NCBI GenBank assembly: GCA_015059285.1
Contig: SVAS01000001.1
Location: forward strand, 511,738 to 575,737
Direction: 5' to 3'
Length of the DNA: 64,000 nt
From: Bacillota bacterium
GTDB lineage: Bacteria; Bacillota_I; Bacilli_A; RF39; UBA660
Within the stretch, counting starts at the first letter, position 1; every line of letters begins with the position of its first letter. A program made the position numbers and the translations under genes. Of this stretch, positions 62,204 through 64,000 are shown piece by piece. Under the pieces are notes generated by a model. It made no database searches and was not told where the DNA came from. It saw only the letters and a program-made list of their open reading frames with translations.

Positions 62204-63302
62204 AATATAATTTAATAATTTTATCTAAAACTTTTGAACTAATATTTACAATGTATGTAGATAGTTTATCAATTTTTAAAAACTTAAATAAAACTATTCT
62301 TAATCTATCAATAAGTATTGAACATATAGTAAATAGTATTGAAAAACCAAGTGGATAAACTATCAACTTTATAATTGATGTATTAGCAATACTTATAAAT
62401 AACCCATTCATTACATGTTGCCAAATTAATGGATGATTATTTAATATATAAACAGTAAATGCTGACGGACCTGCAAAACTTATTATTTTTTTCATAAAAC
62501 TATTAAACTTGATTCTTGAAAAACCAATTATATATAAAATAGATATTCCTAATATTGTTGGCGAAACATAAGAAACAAAGGTATCTTTATTTATTCTAAA
62601 AAATGAAATACCATATATTTTATAAATAAACGTAAACAATAATAAAACTATTATTCCAAGAACAATGTGCCAATTTTTTAACTTACTTCCAATGTTGCAC
62701 TTTTTCATAATAGCGCCTAAAATATACAAAATCATAATCCATAAAAATGAATAACCTGCTTGTAAAGCAAAGACATTAAATATTAAGTTATAGATAGAAA
62801 ATGCAACAATAATTACTATAAAAAGTTTTTTTAATAATTTTTCACTACAATTTCTGATACTTTTATTAAGTAATGGCATGACAATAAATAATCCAGTATA
62901 TGCTGTAAAATACCAATAAAGATTAAATGAAACTGGCAGTAATACTTTTATATAACTTTTTATAGGCACTAACATAGGATTAATAATATTAAATATTATA
63001 TTTATTAAAATACCATAAAAAACTACTTGAAACCATAAATTTAAATATTTTGAATATTTTACTTCTTTGTCTTTTTCTGTATATGAAACATAACCACTAA
63101 TTAAAGCAAATATATCTACAGCAGAGTAAGCAAAAATTTCTATAAACCAAGCTATTTTATATTGAGAAGAATTTATAACTGCACTAGATAATATTCCTCC
63201 TTTACCAAAACAATGTAATGTAACCACAAAAAACATAGCTATAACTCTAAGCAAATCTATACCATAATTTCTATTATTTTCTTTTAAACAAACTTCATTC
63301 AT
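62202..63302 (-). CDS. Acyltransferase 3 family membrane protein
   Basis: A 366-aa integral membrane protein with about ten spans. YGIDLLRVIAMFFVVTLHCF carries the conserved Arg and His of the OatA/WecH/NodX-type acyltransferase-3 family. There is no extracytoplasmic SGNH domain, so it may transfer an acetyl or succinyl group to a wall polymer, teichoic acid or glycan by itself or with a partner. No glycan gene is adjacent. GGTGATTG precedes the ATG. Confidence 0.87.
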   Translation of the reverse strand: MNEVCLKENNRNYGIDLLRVIAMFFVVTLHCFGKGGILSSAVINSSQYKIAWFIEIFAYSAVDIFALISGYVSYTEKDKEVKYSKYLNLWFQVVFYGILINIIFNIINPMLVPIKSYIKVLLPVSFNLYWYFTAYTGLFIVMPLLNKSIRNCSEKLLKKLFIVIIVAFSIYNLIFNVFALQAGYSFLWIMILYILGAIMKKCNIGSKLKNWHIVLGIIVLLLFTFIYKIYGISFFRINKDTFVSYVSPTILGISILYIIGFSRIKFNSFMKKIISFAGPSAFTVYILNNHPLIWQHVMNGLFISIANTSIIKLIVYPLGFSILFTICSILIDRLRIVLFKFLKIDKLSTYIVNISSKVLDKIIKLY

Positions 63303-63325
63303 ACAATCACCTATTTAAATAAATA

Positions 63326-63826
63326 TTATATAAATTCATCTTTTGAATACTCTTTTCCAAATTTACTCGGAGTGAAGTATTTAACATCACCATTATCATT
63401 AACAGCAAATATGTGTAGACAAAGTACTTTAGCAATTGGTTTTGGAATTCTTCTTAATGCAACTTGAGCTGTTTCCCAATATAAACCAAGTCCATATTTA
63501 TAAGCTTGATTTATCCTTAAAATTTTACTATCTAATTTAGATACTGAAAATCTTTTAACATCCATTCTCGTAATAAGTTGTCCTAAAGCAGTGACCCATA
63601 CTTCTTTATTAACAGATTTAGCCGATTTTGAATAAGATTTACCTTTACATTCAACAAAGAAATACTCACTATTTCTTTTGCCACCAACAAATTTAATATC
63701 TACGCCATGTTGGTGCAAATCACTTTTTTGAATCTTTTCTTCATGCCAATTACCATTAGGTTTATTTTTCATAAATTCAATTATTCTTTCAATGACATAC
63801 TCTTCGGTTATTTTAATATTTGTCAT
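63326..63826 (-). CDS. Possible PD-(D/E)XK-type nuclease-like protein
   Basis: A 166-aa basic protein. Residues 30-60 read HGVDIKFVGGKRNSEYFFVE followed by CKGK, giving the Asp...Glu-x-Lys pattern of restriction-endonuclease-like folds. The remainder is basic and ends in KEYSKDEFI. No methyltransferase, helicase or other defence gene is in the window, so it may be an orphan, a phage remnant or a non-catalytic member. The fold call rests on a short motif. Own terminator downstream is not clear; upstream lies a structured gene-free block. Confidence 0.5.
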   Translation of the reverse strand: MTNIKITEEYVIERIIEFMKNKPNGNWHEEKIQKSDLHQHGVDIKFVGGKRNSEYFFVECKGKSYSKSAKSVNKEVWVTALGQLITRMDVKRFSVSKLDSKILRINQAYKYGLGLYWETAQVALRRIPKPIAKVLCLHIFAVNDNGDVKYFTPSKFGKEYSKDEFI

Positions 63827-63860
63827 AATCCCACATCCTTATAAGATTATTATACCATAA

Positions 63861-63885
63861 AAAGAGATGTTCTGCTCTCTTCAGG
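63861..63885. other. Hairpin upstream of the nuclease-like gene
   Basis: On the minus strand AGAGA / TCTCT encloses GCAGAACA and is followed by TTTTTAT, a short terminator-like stem at the end of the structured block, before the nuclease-like gene. Confidence 0.5.
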
Positions 63886-64000
63886 GGGCTTTGTAAATCT
63901 CCTATTTGATGCACTCATAATGCCTTAAATCCCTTTATTTTTGGGCATTTCTCCTTTTGAGCCGTTTCTTAAAACTAGGCTCATTTTTGTTTTTTTGTAT
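63880..64000. other. Gene-free, less AT-rich structured block at the right window edge
   Basis: This segment is visibly richer in G and C than its surroundings and holds nested inverted repeats: AATGCC / GGGCATT (around 63921-63946) with CCC/GGG inside, and GAGCC / GGCTC (around 63959-63984) followed by TTTTTGTTTTTTT on the plus strand. No long reading frame is present. It could be the 3' end of a noncoding RNA or a repeat element continuing beyond the window. Confidence 0.4.

Noticed and set aside
1..64000. Mycoplasma-type genetic code (TGA as Trp)
   Set aside because: TGA acts as the true stop of mraY, the alr-like gene and rsmE with correctly placed starts after them, and Trp is encoded by TGG in conserved positions.
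1..64000. CRISPR arrays, tRNA or rRNA genes, complete insertion sequences
   Set aside because: No regularly spaced repeats, cloverleaf-like segments, rRNA sequence or transposase gene was seen on reading both strands.

Overview
The window is a chromosomal segment of a very AT-rich, low-GC Gram-positive bacterium. The evidence is the genes and the gene order: RNase HIII, RecD2, mini-RNase III, RbgA, SigH, and the order mrnC-rlmB-sigH-secE-nusG-rplK-rplA-rplJ-rplL-rsmC-rpoB-rpoC, which is the Bacillus-type arrangement. Strong AGGAGG-like ribosome sites and TTGACA/TATAAT promoters with 17-bp spacers are found throughout. TGA works as a stop (mraY, alr-like, rsmE), so the mycoplasma code does not apply. 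Gene style and the pseudopilin/coat-like proteins suggest an uncultured gut Bacilli lineage of the RF39 or Erysipelotrichales kind; that placement is inference.

Layout. 0-11 kb: a C39-peptidase ABC exporter with an accessory protein cut by the window edge, recD2, small unknown proteins, mtaB, rsmE, a type IV-like pseudopilin (copy A), trxA and cvpA. 11-31.5 kb: rnhC (+), then a long minus-strand core block. Read in the direction of transcription it runs TrmH-family, rimM, trmD, unknown, rplS, lepB, HD protein, rbgA, mrnC, rlmB, sigH, a 485-aa coiled-coil protein, secE, nusG, rplK, rplA, rplJ, rplL, rsmC-like, rpoB, rpoC. Several promoters and ribosomal-protein leaders are visible in it. 31.6-38 kb: an SDR reductase and a PLP enzyme (+), then PBP-mraY-ftsW (-).

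37.8-47.7 kb is the accessory core. A plus-strand trio encodes an acetylglutamate-kinase-like/GNAT fusion that apparently starts at CTG, a nucleotidyltransferase-like/SerK-like fusion, and a DUF711 protein. Facing it are a LysR regulator and the operon alr-like racemase, ATP-grasp ligase, asnB. The operon looks like a cell-wall side-chain pathway of the D-aspartate/D-asparagine kind. Then come a VanY-type carboxypeptidase and pseudopilin copy B. 48.8-64 kb: dacA, a CYTH-like protein, a sortase-signal-like surface protein, a CotD-like protein, ffh, ddl, a membrane-anchored MurF, a hydrolase, a CPBP protease, an NfeD-like protein, a DUF1846 protein, an acyltransferase and a possible PD-(D/E)XK nuclease. 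The last 120 bases are a structured, less AT-rich block without a gene.

The most unusual items are: the two distant pseudopilins with near-identical N-termini, variable lectin-like tails rich in NNC codons, and a shared 11-bp box upstream; the CTG-started trio; the racemase/ATP-grasp/AsnB operon; and two candidate structured RNAs (28.03-28.12 kb and 60.55-60.62 kb). No tRNA, rRNA, CRISPR array or complete insertion sequence was seen, and no gene-free stretch exceeds 300 bases.
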